From: Nitrosomonas sp.
GTDB lineage: Bacteria; Pseudomonadota; Gammaproteobacteria; Burkholderiales; Nitrosomonadaceae
Length of the DNA stretch: 54,649 bases
Assembly (NCBI RefSeq): GCF_021731985.1
Contig: NZ_JAKFWH010000084.1
Span: 1-54,649 of the forward strand
Direction: 5' to 3'
Shown: positions 19,040 through 28,393 of the stretch, piece after piece
Numbering within the stretch: the first letter of the stretch is position 1
How the letters are laid out: every line of letters starts with the position of its first letter
The notes under the pieces: generated by a model
Told to the model about the DNA's origin: nothing
Database searches by the model: none
Seen by the model: the letters and a program-made list of their open reading frames with translations, nothing else
Made by a program: the position numbers and the translations under genes

Positions 19040-20734
19040 TTATTGCTTTGTCTGGGAATTGTTTGGTCCTTTCAAACTTTCTGTGGTACATCCATTTTCC
19101 AGAACAACAATTCGATCAACCTTTTTCAATTGGGGAATATATTGATTGAAAATCAGAGTCGTGCGATTTTGCATTAGTTTTTCCAAGGCTAACAGTAGAT
19201 TTCCAGAATTAGATTCTTCATGTACGATAAATATTTCATCTAGAATCAGGATGGGGGTGTTTTTAACTAACGCGCGTGCAATAGCGAGCTGTCGAAATTG
19301 TTGTTGATTGATGGTTGTACCTCCTTTGCCAATCTGCGTCTGTAAACCATCAGGCATGTGCCGGATAAATTCCATCGCGTGAGAAGCGTGTGCTGCAGTG
19401 GTAATTTTCGCTTCGTTGGCACAACGCATCGTGCCATACGCGATATTGCCAGCAATTTTTTCATCCAGCAAATAATCATCTTTCGTCACCATGGCGATAT
19501 TGGCATGTAAGTTATTTAACTGGATCTCGGCGAGTGGATGATCATCCAGCAATATTCTTCCACTGGTTGGTTGTTGTAAGTGTAGTATCAGGTTAATGAG
19601 CGCATTTTTCTCTCCTGCGGTATAACCGGTAAAAACAGTTACTTCGCCTGGTTTTACGGTGAAGTTAATATGATTTAGAATGGGCGATGCTTGTGCATCA
19701 CTACAGAAGCGCACTTGTTCAAAAACTAATTTCCCGCTGATATGTGGAATGCTAATGACCCCGGTATTTTGTTCGGATGCTTGATCTAGGAATGAAAAGA
19801 TGGTTTCTATGATCTTCTGATCATGCTCAAGTTGTTTAGGTATGCCAGCGATGCGCTGTATCGGCATGATGAGGAGCAATACAACGGAAATGAGTGCGCC
19901 GACTTCATGCAGATTCAATGCACCATTAATAACTTGCAGTGCGATCATGTAAATGACGGCTGTCAAAATCAACGCCGTAATGATTTGACTTGCAGGGATG
20001 GTTATTGCTCTGACTATTGCTTGTTGCATTTCTGCGTGATAAATAGTTTCTGAAATTTTTCCAAGACGCTGACTTTCATACATCTGTCCGCCATCTATTC
20101 TGATTTTTCTGTGGTGTGCAATGGACTGCAACAAGTGCTGAGTCAGGTTTTTAGAGGTCAGCAAGCTTCTCTGGTTAGGATTGTTCAAATGACTGCGCGT
20201 CATCTGAGTCACTAATAGGACGAACGAAGTGACCAGAAGTAATAGCAAAGAGAACTCTTGATTGAGATAAAGCGTGCAAATAATTAACCCTATAATTGTC
20301 AGGCTATCTTGCGTAATGACGGTGATATAACGAGATGTAGATTGAGATATCTGGTTGATATTGGATATCAGCGCGTCAATTTCATTATTTTTATTGAGAT
20401 GACTGTAGTGATTGACCGGTAGTGTTAGCAGTTTGTTAAAAAAATCCAGGCGTAAATCAATACCTAATTTTCTAGTGGCTTTGTTGACAGTAAAGATACT
20501 GATATAACCTGCGACTCCACGGATTATAAATAATGCAATAATCGTCAGCGCTGCTGTTTGCATCAATGATTGATCTTTATCGATAAAGGTGCTTTCAAGT
20601 ATTTGTTTAATTAGTATGGGCAGAAAGGCTAAAGTTGCTGCCATGACCATCATGGCGAATAATGCCGGCAAGAGTGACTTCCAGTGAGGGGCGAGTCTTC
20701 TGAGTAAGCGGAGGCAAAGGTGTGCGCGGATCAT
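19040..20734 (-). CDS. MsbA-like ABC exporter with degenerate nucleotide-binding domain
   Basis: 564 residues: a six-helix transmembrane domain (about 1-310) and an ABC ATPase domain (about 330-560), the half-transporter layout of MsbA. The ATPase motifs are abnormal. Walker A reads GYTAGEKN (370-377) instead of GxxGxGK[ST]; the Q-loop Gln is Lys (VTKDDYLL); the signature LSGGQ is INQQQ; the H-loop His is Gln531 (FNQYIPQ). Walker B LILDEI is kept. The frame is otherwise intact and the flanking family sequence (RQLAIARAL) is preserved. It may be inactive, a partner in a heterodimer, or an early pseudogene. It sits inside the polysaccharide block, on the opposite strand. Confidence 0.82.
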   Translation of the reverse strand: MIRAHLCLRLLRRLAPHWKSLLPALFAMMVMAATLAFLPILIKQILESTFIDKDQSLMQTAALTIIALFIIRGVAGYISIFTVNKATRKLGIDLRLDFFNKLLTLPVNHYSHLNKNNEIDALISNINQISQSTSRYITVITQDSLTIIGLIICTLYLNQEFSLLLLLVTSFVLLVTQMTRSHLNNPNQRSLLTSKNLTQHLLQSIAHHRKIRIDGGQMYESQRLGKISETIYHAEMQQAIVRAITIPASQIITALILTAVIYMIALQVINGALNLHEVGALISVVLLLIMPIQRIAGIPKQLEHDQKIIETIFSFLDQASEQNTGVISIPHISGKLVFEQVRFCSDAQASPILNHINFTVKPGEVTVFTGYTAGEKNALINLILHLQQPTSGRILLDDHPLAEIQLNNLHANIAMVTKDDYLLDEKIAGNIAYGTMRCANEAKITTAAHASHAMEFIRHMPDGLQTQIGKGGTTINQQQFRQLAIARALVKNTPILILDEIFIVHEESNSGNLLLALEKLMQNRTTLIFNQYIPQLKKVDRIVVLENGCTTESLKGPNNSQTKQ

Positions 20735-20884
20735 AATGCGTAATTCTACCTGAACATTCAGCTGCTATTGCATCGTGCAATTATCCGGAACGTGAAACAG
20801 ATATAATACAATTATCATTCTTATAGTGAATTAATCCGGGTGAAAGTGATTCGTTCATAGCTTGTGAACAAAGGGATTTTATTT

Positions 20885-21817
20885 ATGCCAACACCAAATA
20901 CGCCATATACAACAAAAGATCTTTTAAAATCCGCACCTCCGAGGCGCAAAGGTATTGTACTAGCGGGTGGTTCCGGTACGCGTCTCTATCCAGTTACTCA
21001 GACTGTGTCAAAACAGTTGCTGCCTGTGTTTGATAAGCCCATGATTTATTACCCGCTCAGCACATTAATGCTGGCGGGAATCCGGGATATTCTAATCATT
21101 TCAACACCGCGTGATATTGGGAATTACGCAGAGCTTTTATGTAATGGTCATCAGTGGGGATTGAATATTTCGTATGCCGAGCAACCATCCCCCGATGGTC
21201 TTGCGCAAGCATTTATCATCGGTGAACCGTTTATTGGTAACGATTGTTCAGCGCTTGTATTGGGCGATAACATTTTTTATGGACACGACTTTCATCATTT
21301 GCTGACTAACGCAATGGAACGTACGCAAGGGGCGAGTGTGTTTGCTTATCATGTACATGACCCGGAACGTTATGGCGTGGTTGAGTTTGATGCGAAGGGT
21401 AGTGTGATTAATCTGGAAGAAAAACCAAAACATCCGAAATCCCATTATGCAGTGACCGGTTTATATTTTTATGATCAGCAGGTGGTCGATTACGCGAAAA
21501 GCCTGAAGCCATCGGTACGCAATGAACTGGAAATCACCGATTTGAATCGTATTTATCTGGAGCGATCTGCATTGCATGTCGAAATTATGGGGCGCGGCTA
21601 TGCATGGTTGGATACTGGGACGCATGAATCACTGCTGGATGCGAGTCAGTTTGTCGCCACCATTGAACATCGGCAGGGACTGAAAATTGCCTGCCCGGAA
21701 GAAATAGCCTTTAGGCAAGGATGGATCGACGCAGTGCAACTGGAGAAACTGGCAATGCCGTTGGCCAAGAATGGCTATGGACAGTATTTGCTGCAAGTGC
21801 TAAAACATGAATTTTGA
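20885..21817 (+). CDS. rfbA: Glucose-1-phosphate thymidylyltransferase
   Basis: 310 residues from ATG at 20885 (AGGG upstream); a GTG at 20864 would add seven residues. After a 20-residue lead it begins with the nucleotidyltransferase motif [16 protein letters not shown], then [28 protein letters not shown], and later [18 protein letters not shown]. It makes dTDP-glucose from glucose-1-phosphate and dTTP, first step toward dTDP-rhamnose. rfbC follows 13 bases downstream, but rfbB and rfbD are not in the window. Confidence 0.95.
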   Translation: MPTPNTPYTTKDLLKSAPPRRKGIVLAGGSGTRLYPVTQTVSKQLLPVFDKPMIYYPLSTLMLAGIRDILIISTPRDIGNYAELLCNGHQWGLNISYAEQPSPDGLAQAFIIGEPFIGNDCSALVLGDNIFYGHDFHHLLTNAMERTQGASVFAYHVHDPERYGVVEFDAKGSVINLEEKPKHPKSHYAVTGLYFYDQQVVDYAKSLKPSVRNELEITDLNRIYLERSALHVEIMGRGYAWLDTGTHESLLDASQFVATIEHRQGLKIACPEEIAFRQGWIDAVQLEKLAMPLAKNGYGQYLLQVLKHEF

Positions 21818-21830
21818 TTGAGACCGATAG

Positions 21831-22376
21831 ATGAAATCCACCCGGCTAGCTATTCCAGAAGTTCTGTTATTTGAACCACGTGTTTTTGGCGATGAACGCG
21901 GGGTTTTTTTTGAAAGTTATAATCAGCGTGAATTTGAGTTAGCAGTCGGAAGAAAAATAAACTTTGTACAAAGTAATCATTCACGTTCCATTCAACATGT
22001 TTTGCGCGGTTTGCATTACCAGATCAAACAGGCTCAGGGAAAGCTGGTGCGTGTGGTGGTGGGGGAAGTATTTGATGTGGCAGTGGATATCCGCCGGTCA
22101 TCCCCAACTTTTGGAAAATGGGTGGGAGGGATACTTAGCGCAGAGAACAAACATCAGCTATGGATTCCGGCAGGTTTTGCCCATGGATTTATAGTCCTTT
22201 CTGATTATGCTGAATTTCTGTACAACACAACCGATTATTGGGCACCTGAGCATGAGCGCTGCATTGTGTGGAATGATGCAACCTTGGCGATAGATTGGCC
22301 ACTTACCGGTAAGCTGATTCTGTCTGAAAAGGATGCTCTTGGAGTTACATTCAATGCTGCCGAAGTTTATGATTAG
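21831..22376 (+). CDS. rfbC: dTDP-4-dehydrorhamnose 3,5-epimerase
   Basis: 181 residues, full length. The cupin-fold enzyme shows DERGVFFESYNQREF, SRSIQHVLRGLHYQ with the catalytic His region, GKLVRVVVGEVFDVAVDIRRSSPTFGKW and WIPAGFAHGF. It inverts C3 and C5 of dTDP-4-keto-6-deoxyglucose during dTDP-L-rhamnose synthesis. Directly downstream of rfbA in one operon; radA begins 10 bases after it. Confidence 0.95.
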   Translation: MKSTRLAIPEVLLFEPRVFGDERGVFFESYNQREFELAVGRKINFVQSNHSRSIQHVLRGLHYQIKQAQGKLVRVVVGEVFDVAVDIRRSSPTFGKWVGGILSAENKHQLWIPAGFAHGFIVLSDYAEFLYNTTDYWAPEHERCIVWNDATLAIDWPLTGKLILSEKDALGVTFNAAEVYD

Positions 22377-22386
22377 CTGTTGAGCA

Positions 22387-23736
22387 ATGGCCAAGCAGAA
22401 AACGATCTATTCGTGTACTGAATGTGGCGGACAAACCTTAAAATGGCAAGGCCAGTGCCCGCATTGCCAGTCTTGGAATACCCTAATAGAAACCATTGCA
22501 GAGAAATCTGTGTCGCGGTTCAGTCCAGTATCAGAAGTCGGTCAGGTGCAAAATTTAAGTACTATCGAAGCGCGTGAAGAACCGCGTTATCCGACAGGCG
22601 TGGATGAGCTGGATCGGGTCCTTGGCGGTGGTTTGGTGCAAGGCGGTGTGGTGCTATTGGGCGGGGACCCTGGTATTGGTAAGTCGACGTTATTACTGCA
22701 AGCACTCTCGCACTTGTCGAGTCATCACGCTGTATTGTATGTAAGCGGTGAAGAATCAGCGCATCAAGTGGCATTACGTGCCAAGCGTTTAGCGCTGAAT
22801 GTGGAAACAGTCAATTTATTTGCAGAAATCCAACTGGAGAAAATCCAGTCTGTTCTGATTGAACGGAAACCGGCTGTAGCCGTGATCGATTCTATCCAGA
22901 CGATCTATTCGGAGGTATTACAGTCCGCGCCGGGATCTGTTGCGCAAGTGCGCGAGTGTGCAGCGCAATTAACACGCCTGGCGAAGGCAAGCGGAATTTG
23001 CATTATTTTGGTCGGTCATGTGACCAAGGAAGGCGCGCTGGCTGGTCCTCGTGTGCTGGAACATATGGTGGATACGGTGTTGTATTTTGAAGGCGATATG
23101 CATTCCAGTTTTCGCATGATCCGCGCTTTCAAGAATCGTTTCGGCGCGGTTAATGAATTGGGTGTGTTTTCTATGAGCGAGAAAGGCCTGCGTGAGGTCA
23201 AGAATCCTTCGGCGCTGTTTCTTTCGCATCATGACACGCAAGTGCCGGGATCGTGCATCATGGTCACACAAGAAGGCACGCGTCCGCTGTTAGTGGAAAT
23301 ACAGGCACTGGTTGACGAAGCGCGCTCGCCCAATCCGCGCCGGTTATGCGTCGGTTTGGAACAAAACCGCTTAGCCATGCTGCTCGCGGTATTGCACCGC
23401 CACGCGGGGATTCCCTGTTTCGATCAGGACGTGTTCGTCAATGCCGTCGGCGGCGTAAAAATTACCGAACCGGGCGCTGATCTTGCGATTTTACTGGCGG
23501 TAGTCTCGTCGTTGAAGAATAAACCGCTGGCGGAAAAAATGATCGTCATCGGTGAGGTCGGCCTGGTTGGCGAAATACGCCCGGTGCAACGCGGACAGGA
23601 AAGATTGAAAGAAGCGGCGAAACTGGGTTTTAAACAAGCCATCATTCCGCTAGCCAATAAGCCCAAACAAGCCATTCCCGGTATGGACATCATTGCCGTA
23701 GCGCGGATCAGGGATGCTGTTGCGCATATGCATTAG
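22387..23736 (+). CDS. radA: DNA repair protein RadA
   Basis: 449 residues. A four-Cys zinc finger is at the N-terminus (CTECGGQTLKWQGQCPHC), then a RecA-like ATPase with Walker A GGDPGIGKST, the RadA-specific KNRFG motif, and a C-terminal Lon-protease-like domain without proteolytic function. RadA is a branch-migration helicase acting in recombination. The gene follows rfbC by 10 bases, probably by chance of layout. Nothing unusual in length or motifs. Confidence 0.96.
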   Translation: MAKQKTIYSCTECGGQTLKWQGQCPHCQSWNTLIETIAEKSVSRFSPVSEVGQVQNLSTIEAREEPRYPTGVDELDRVLGGGLVQGGVVLLGGDPGIGKSTLLLQALSHLSSHHAVLYVSGEESAHQVALRAKRLALNVETVNLFAEIQLEKIQSVLIERKPAVAVIDSIQTIYSEVLQSAPGSVAQVRECAAQLTRLAKASGICIILVGHVTKEGALAGPRVLEHMVDTVLYFEGDMHSSFRMIRAFKNRFGAVNELGVFSMSEKGLREVKNPSALFLSHHDTQVPGSCIMVTQEGTRPLLVEIQALVDEARSPNPRRLCVGLEQNRLAMLLAVLHRHAGIPCFDQDVFVNAVGGVKITEPGADLAILLAVVSSLKNKPLAEKMIVIGEVGLVGEIRPVQRGQERLKEAAKLGFKQAIIPLANKPKQAIPGMDIIAVARIRDAVAHMH

Positions 23737-23808
23737 GAAAACATTGAAGCAGTTGATTCCATTTATGATTCTACAAGCTCATCCCGAACGTAATCAAGGG
23801 CTGATTTA

Positions 23809-24594
23809 ATGGAAATGCGCCGGCAGATCTGGATACTTGCGGGGATAACGGTTTTGGTCGTTGCTGCTGCAATGATCCTGACACCCGTTTCGCAGCCTGC
23901 CGAATACCACCAGTTCGCCGATCAGCGCGTTTTTTTCGGTATTCCCAATTTTAATGATGTCATTTCCAACCTGGCTTTTTTTCTCAGCGGCGGCGCTGGG
24001 CTGGTTTTTCTGGCGCGGGTTTATCGGACACCTGCACAAACCACATTTCATGACCTCAAAGAATGCTTACCGTACAGTGTGTTATTTTTCAGTGTGACCG
24101 CAGCCGCACTCGGATCGATGGTCTATCATTGGGCACCAGATGTTGATCATTTGATGTGGGACCGGTTGCCCATTGTCATCGGTATTGCCGCTTTGCTGTC
24201 CGCAACGCTGGTTGACCGCACAAGCCCGGCTGCCGGCTTGTGGGCATTACCCCTGCTTATCGTTTCGGCCGTATTCAGCGTGTTGCATTGGTATTGGACT
24301 GAGTTGCAGGGCGCAGGTAACCTGAATTTTTATATTGTGATGCAGTTTTATTCGATTTTGCTGATTGTCTGGATTAGTCTGCGTTTTCCATCGCGTTACA
24401 CGCGAGGCAACGATGTTTATCAAGTGATCGCCCTGTATGCGATTGCGAAACTGGCTGAAATGCTGGATGGGCAAATATTTGTTTGGACTGATGGTTGGAT
24501 CAGCGGCCATACGCTAAAGCATCTGATTGCGGCGTATGCGGCTTATCGGATAGTGCAGATATTGCGAAAACGGAGCTTTGTAGGGTGTCAATAA
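23809..24594 (+). CDS. Ceramidase-like (CREST superfamily) integral membrane protein
   Basis: 261 residues with about seven hydrophobic helices. Motifs fit the CREST hydrolases related to alkaline ceramidase: NDVISNLAFFLSG, an SMVYHWAPDVDHLMWDRLPIVIG block with Ser, His and Asp candidates for a zinc-dependent site, and GHTLKHLIAAYAAY near the C-terminus. The family breaks amide bonds in lipids; the bacterial substrate is unknown. The last codons (FVGCQ and the stop) are encoded by the beginning of a REP element, so the natural C-terminus was altered by REP insertion. Confidence 0.72.
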   Translation: MEMRRQIWILAGITVLVVAAAMILTPVSQPAEYHQFADQRVFFGIPNFNDVISNLAFFLSGGAGLVFLARVYRTPAQTTFHDLKECLPYSVLFFSVTAAALGSMVYHWAPDVDHLMWDRLPIVIGIAALLSATLVDRTSPAAGLWALPLLIVSAVFSVLHWYWTELQGAGNLNFYIVMQFYSILLIVWISLRFPSRYTRGNDVYQVIALYAIAKLAEMLDGQIFVWTDGWISGHTLKHLIAAYAAYRIVQILRKRSFVGCQ

Positions 24595-24648
24595 GAGAAG
24601 TGCATTGCACCGGAATTTTCATTCGGCGCAATAAAAATTGCGCTCTAC
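24580..24648. repeat. Paired GTAG-type REP element (BIME-like)
   Basis: Two inverted REP units. The left is GTAG plus an imperfect hairpin GGTGTCAAT...ATTGCACC (24580-24613). The right, on the minus strand, is GTAG plus GCGCAAT (24626-24632) pairing with ATTGCGC (24637-24643). A second copy lies at 37872-37979. The left unit contains the TAA stop of the ceramidase-like gene and the right GTAG supplies the TAG stop of the convergent gene. Confidence 0.7.
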
Positions 24649-25217
24649 TTTGTTTCTAGTTGCCCACTGACTATGTTTTGCCGCATCAGGATCTTAGCAG
24701 TGATAATGGCTGGATCATTCTCATATCCGCGTTTCGCTAGATCTGTAACTTTTTGTTTGATATCCTCGGGCGACCAAAAAAACCAATTATTGTCTAACAT
24801 GAGCGCTCGGATTGAGTCACTCCGGTTTTGGTAAATCTTGCCAGCAGCGAGACCAAGAGTGATCTTTGTATTAGCATATGCCATACCGCAAGCAACGAGA
24901 TCCGAAAGCAATCTGGAGAGCACGATTGAACGATAATTCTCGGACGTAAATAACTTGTATCTTCCCTTTGGCACTTCGTGTTTTTCCTGAAGCTGTTCGA
25001 GATTAACGCCGGATGAATCAAGAAAAGATTTTGCCTCGAGGGCAAGCACTTCATTAGTGGGAAATTTAAATGCAAGAAGATCAATCTCTGGTCTGGGAAT
25101 AGAATGTTTACCAATTCGACGTTTCTCCTCTTTCGTCAAATTGACCTTGAACGACCTGCGCACCCAATAACCTTCAGCTTCAAGCAGAGTAGAAATGATA
25201 TTTTCGAAATGATCCAT
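24645..25217 (-). CDS. Putative PD-(D/E)XK-type nuclease-like protein
   Basis: 190 residues, soluble. The first half looks like a restriction-endonuclease-like core: a helix with ENIISTLLEAEGYWVRRSF, then PEIDLLAF followed by a strand with LALEAKSFLDSSG. Together these give the D...ExK arrangement of PD-(D/E)XK enzymes. No DNA-binding domain or partner methylase is nearby, so it is not an ordinary restriction enzyme. It could be a solo nuclease or an inactive fold member. Its stop codon is provided by the neighbouring REP element. The family is unnamed to me. Confidence 0.6.
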   Translation of the reverse strand: MDHFENIISTLLEAEGYWVRRSFKVNLTKEEKRRIGKHSIPRPEIDLLAFKFPTNEVLALEAKSFLDSSGVNLEQLQEKHEVPKGRYKLFTSENYRSIVLSRLLSDLVACGMAYANTKITLGLAAGKIYQNRSDSIRALMLDNNWFFWSPEDIKQKVTDLAKRGYENDPAIITAKILMRQNIVSGQLETK

Positions 25218-25315
25218 TAGTAGTTAGTTAACAAGACCAGTACGAAATTTATTGGTGTGATGTTGATGAAACGCTTTGCTCCGAGGTACTCGGAACAAAG
25301 CAGTTTTACGGCGTG

Positions 25316-26698
25316 TTACTTAGGACGAGCCGATTGGTAACCGGCTTTGGGGTTGCTATTGGTGCGGAAAGAATTGCCACGATTTTCCTGATCAAATGGA
25401 CGGCCACGGCGATTGTTTCCGTTATCGTTATTACTATTGCCTTTGAATTCGTGCGGCGCACTAAAGTTTTGACGGCCATTTTGTGCCAGCGGTGTGCGTT
25501 TACGTTTCTGGGCCACGCTAGGCGCGCCGTTGAAACCACTGCTCTGAGGGCGTTGTTTGATACGGGGCTCCAGGCCGGGAATAATATGCGAAGCAATGCG
25601 TTGCCCGGTATAGCGTTCAATTTTTGTCAGATGCGCGCTATCTCTGTTGGATGCAAAGGAGACTGCAACACCTGCAGCGCCTGCACGGCCAGTACGGCCA
25701 ATGCGGTGGACGTAGTCTTCCGCAAATTTAGGCAAGTCAAAATTGATCACATGCGTAATATCAGCGATATCAATACCCCTGGCGGCCACATCCGTTGCCA
25801 CCAGAACACGTAATCCGCCACTGCGAAGTTTGGTGAGTGTGCGGGTACGTTCGCGTTGATTCATGTCGCCATGTAATGCAGCCGCAGCGTAACCTTGCGC
25901 ATACAGGTTATCGGCTAAGGTATCCGCATCACGCTTGGTTGCTGTGAAAACGATGGCTTGCTTGAGGGCTTCGTCACGTAATACATGATTTAATAAACGA
26001 TTCTTGTGCGACATATCGTCTACATAATGTAATCGTTGCTCAATATTATCGAGCCTTGCTTTCTGAGAAGCTACTTGAATTCGTTTGGGAGATTTTAAAA
26101 GTTTCGCTGCAACCTTATCAATCGCGCCATCCAAAGTAGCAGAAAACAATAGGGTTTGTCGCGTGGCCGGTGTGGCGGCTGCAATCGTTTCAACATCATC
26201 GATAAAACCCATATCCAGCATGCGATCTGCTTCATCCAATACGAGCATTTCTAATCGTTTGAAATCAATCCGGCCACGTTGTATATGGTCAATGAGCCTT
26301 CCCGGCGTGGCGACTAAAATATCGACAGGTTGTGATAACAGTTTGTTTTGCAATGGATAAGGCATTCCACCCAGTATGCTGACGACTTTTGTGCGTGGGA
26401 GGTATTTGCCGTATTTCAGGGCTGCTTCGGAGACTTGGAGTGCAAGTTCGCGCGTCGGGGTCAGTACTAAAACGCGTGGACCACGGCCAGGTGTTTTTGC
26501 GGGTGTGGCCAGGAGATGCAGTGCTGGCAACATGAAGGCGGCTGTTTTTCCGGTTCCTGTTTGTGCAGATGCCATGATGTCGTGGCCTGCTAGTAATTCA
26601 GGTATGGCCTGTTTCTGAATCGGCGTAGGGGTTGTGTACCCTGCGTCTTGGATTGCTTTAATAATAGAGGGATTTAAGTTTAGATCTTCAAAAGACAC
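25316..26698 (-). CDS. rhlE: DEAD-box RNA helicase, RhlE type
   Basis: 460 residues. All helicase motifs are present: FEDLNLNPSIIKAIQDAGY with the Q motif TPIQKQAIP, AQTGTGKT, PTRELA, DEADRMLD, SAT, and HRIGRTGRAG. The C-terminal 90 residues are basic and rich in Asn, Arg and Gly, a likely RNA-binding tail. RhlE-type helicases act in ribosome assembly, RNA decay and cold adaptation. Transcribed alone, with a long upstream gap that may hold a 5' leader. Confidence 0.94.
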   Translation of the reverse strand: MSFEDLNLNPSIIKAIQDAGYTTPTPIQKQAIPELLAGHDIMASAQTGTGKTAAFMLPALHLLATPAKTPGRGPRVLVLTPTRELALQVSEAALKYGKYLPRTKVVSILGGMPYPLQNKLLSQPVDILVATPGRLIDHIQRGRIDFKRLEMLVLDEADRMLDMGFIDDVETIAAATPATRQTLLFSATLDGAIDKVAAKLLKSPKRIQVASQKARLDNIEQRLHYVDDMSHKNRLLNHVLRDEALKQAIVFTATKRDADTLADNLYAQGYAAAALHGDMNQRERTRTLTKLRSGGLRVLVATDVAARGIDIADITHVINFDLPKFAEDYVHRIGRTGRAGAAGVAVSFASNRDSAHLTKIERYTGQRIASHIIPGLEPRIKQRPQSSGFNGAPSVAQKRKRTPLAQNGRQNFSAPHEFKGNSNNDNGNNRRGRPFDQENRGNSFRTNSNPKAGYQSARPK

Positions 26699-27037
26699 GT
26701 TGTTTTCCTAAAAAGTGAGAATTGGACGCACGAGCTAGGAAAACGCCATAAATGGTGCATAGCCTTGCTAGCGCATTAATAAAGCATCGCCGCTAACCAA
26801 GATTGCTGCACATTTTCCGGAGAAACTTGAAAAATTGAAGGGAGGCCAGGAACGATGAAACCAGATAAACTTGAAAGGACTATACAAAATCAGTCCAAAT
26901 CAACCTTAGCCAATCAGTATACTTGACTATGTAATTACTTGCAATTTATTTGCGCTATTCCACAATTGACATGCAAGGACTCCTCATTCCACACAGAGAA
27001 ATTGAGACATGAACATGCATCGAGCCGAATACAGGAA
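26699..27037. other. Gap between tyrS and rhlE, no gene seen
   Basis: 339 bases, both flanking genes on the minus strand. No credible ORF or RNA gene. It likely contains the rhlE promoter and a long 5' untranslated leader, which is common for DEAD-box helicases, but I see no defined element. Confidence 0.4.
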
Positions 27038-28240
27038 TTACTGGATGATGGCTTTGACGAACTTTCTTTTACCTACTTGAATTACGACCGATTCTCTTCG
27101 CATTATTTTGGTCGATTTGTCTTCTACTTTTTCACCATTTATTTTAACGGCGCCCTGATCAATCATGCGGAGCGCTTCGCTGGTACTGGCAGTTAATCCT
27201 GTCAGTTTTAATATTTGCACCAAAGGCATCGCATCATTTTGTGTCTGAATTATTTTTTCCGGTATTTCATCAGGTAATGCGCCATGTTTAAAGCGTGCCT
27301 CAAAGTCGGCGAGTGCTTCCGCCGCATCATGTTGGCTATGAAAGCGCGCGACAATTTCCTGTGCGAGCTTTACCTTAATATCCCGTGGATTGCATCCTTC
27401 CTGTACTTCTTCACGCCATTTTTTGATGGTTTGCAAAGATTCAAAAGATAACAATTCGAGGTAACGCCACATGAGCTGATCCGATACGGACATCAGTTTG
27501 CCAAAAATTTCTTTCGGGCTTTCGGTGATACCCACATAATTATTCAAAGACTTGGACATTTTATTGACGCCATCCAATCCTTCCAGCAACGGCATGGTGA
27601 GTATGCATTGTTGCGACTGTCCGAAATGCTTTTGCAGTTCGCGTCCCATCAGTAGATTGAATTTCTGATCAGTACCGCCCAATTCAAGATCAGCCCTCAG
27701 TGCAACGGAATCATAGCCCTGGATTAAGGGGTAAAGAAATTCATGAATAGCGATTGCCTGATTGTTGCGGTAGCGTTTGTCAAAATCATCCCGTTCCAGC
27801 ATACGTGCGACCGTATGTGTGGCAGCTAATTTGATGAGATCGGCCGCATTCAGTTTATCCATCCAGGATGAATTAAATACCACTTCCGTATACTCGGGTT
27901 TTAATATTTTAAAAACCTGGGTGGTATAGGATTTGGCGTTTTCCGCGACTTGTTCGCGGGTCAATGGCGGACGGGTAGTGTTTTTCCCGCTTGGATCACC
28001 AATCATGCCCGTGAAATCACCAATCAGAAACAGAATGTGGTGTCCCATATCCTGTAGCTGGCGCAGTTTGTTGAGTAAGACAGTATGACCCAGATGCAAA
28101 TCTGGAGCGGTTGGATCAAAACCAGCCTTGATGCGTAGGGGATTCCCAGAAATAAGCTTACTTTCCAGCTCTGTTTCAACTAATAGTTCGTGGCTTCCGC
28201 GTTTTATAATTTCAAGCTGGGATTTTATTGATTTATTCAC
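27038..28240 (-). CDS. tyrS: Tyrosyl-tRNA synthetase
   Basis: 400 residues, the length of the TyrRS group with a KMSKS signature. The HIGH-like motif is HLGHTVLL and the second is [11 protein letters not shown]-terminal S4 RNA-binding domain ends with [15 protein letters not shown]. It charges tRNA-Tyr. It is divergent from the M23 peptidase gene across a 150-bp promoter region. Confidence 0.96.
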   Translation of the reverse strand: MNKSIKSQLEIIKRGSHELLVETELESKLISGNPLRIKAGFDPTAPDLHLGHTVLLNKLRQLQDMGHHILFLIGDFTGMIGDPSGKNTTRPPLTREQVAENAKSYTTQVFKILKPEYTEVVFNSSWMDKLNAADLIKLAATHTVARMLERDDFDKRYRNNQAIAIHEFLYPLIQGYDSVALRADLELGGTDQKFNLLMGRELQKHFGQSQQCILTMPLLEGLDGVNKMSKSLNNYVGITESPKEIFGKLMSVSDQLMWRYLELLSFESLQTIKKWREEVQEGCNPRDIKVKLAQEIVARFHSQHDAAEALADFEARFKHGALPDEIPEKIIQTQNDAMPLVQILKLTGLTASTSEALRMIDQGAVKINGEKVEDKSTKIMRRESVVIQVGKRKFVKAIIQ

Positions 28241-28393
28241 GATGGACGTAAGTTAAGGATTTTTATTGATATTTTAATATGTTGAAATATTTTGCTAGGA
28301 CATTCTTAGTTGTCCTCTAGTACAAATTGACTATTTTCATGTTAGACTCGCGCCTGTCTGTAAATGATACAAATGACTGGAGGTACTTCATAG

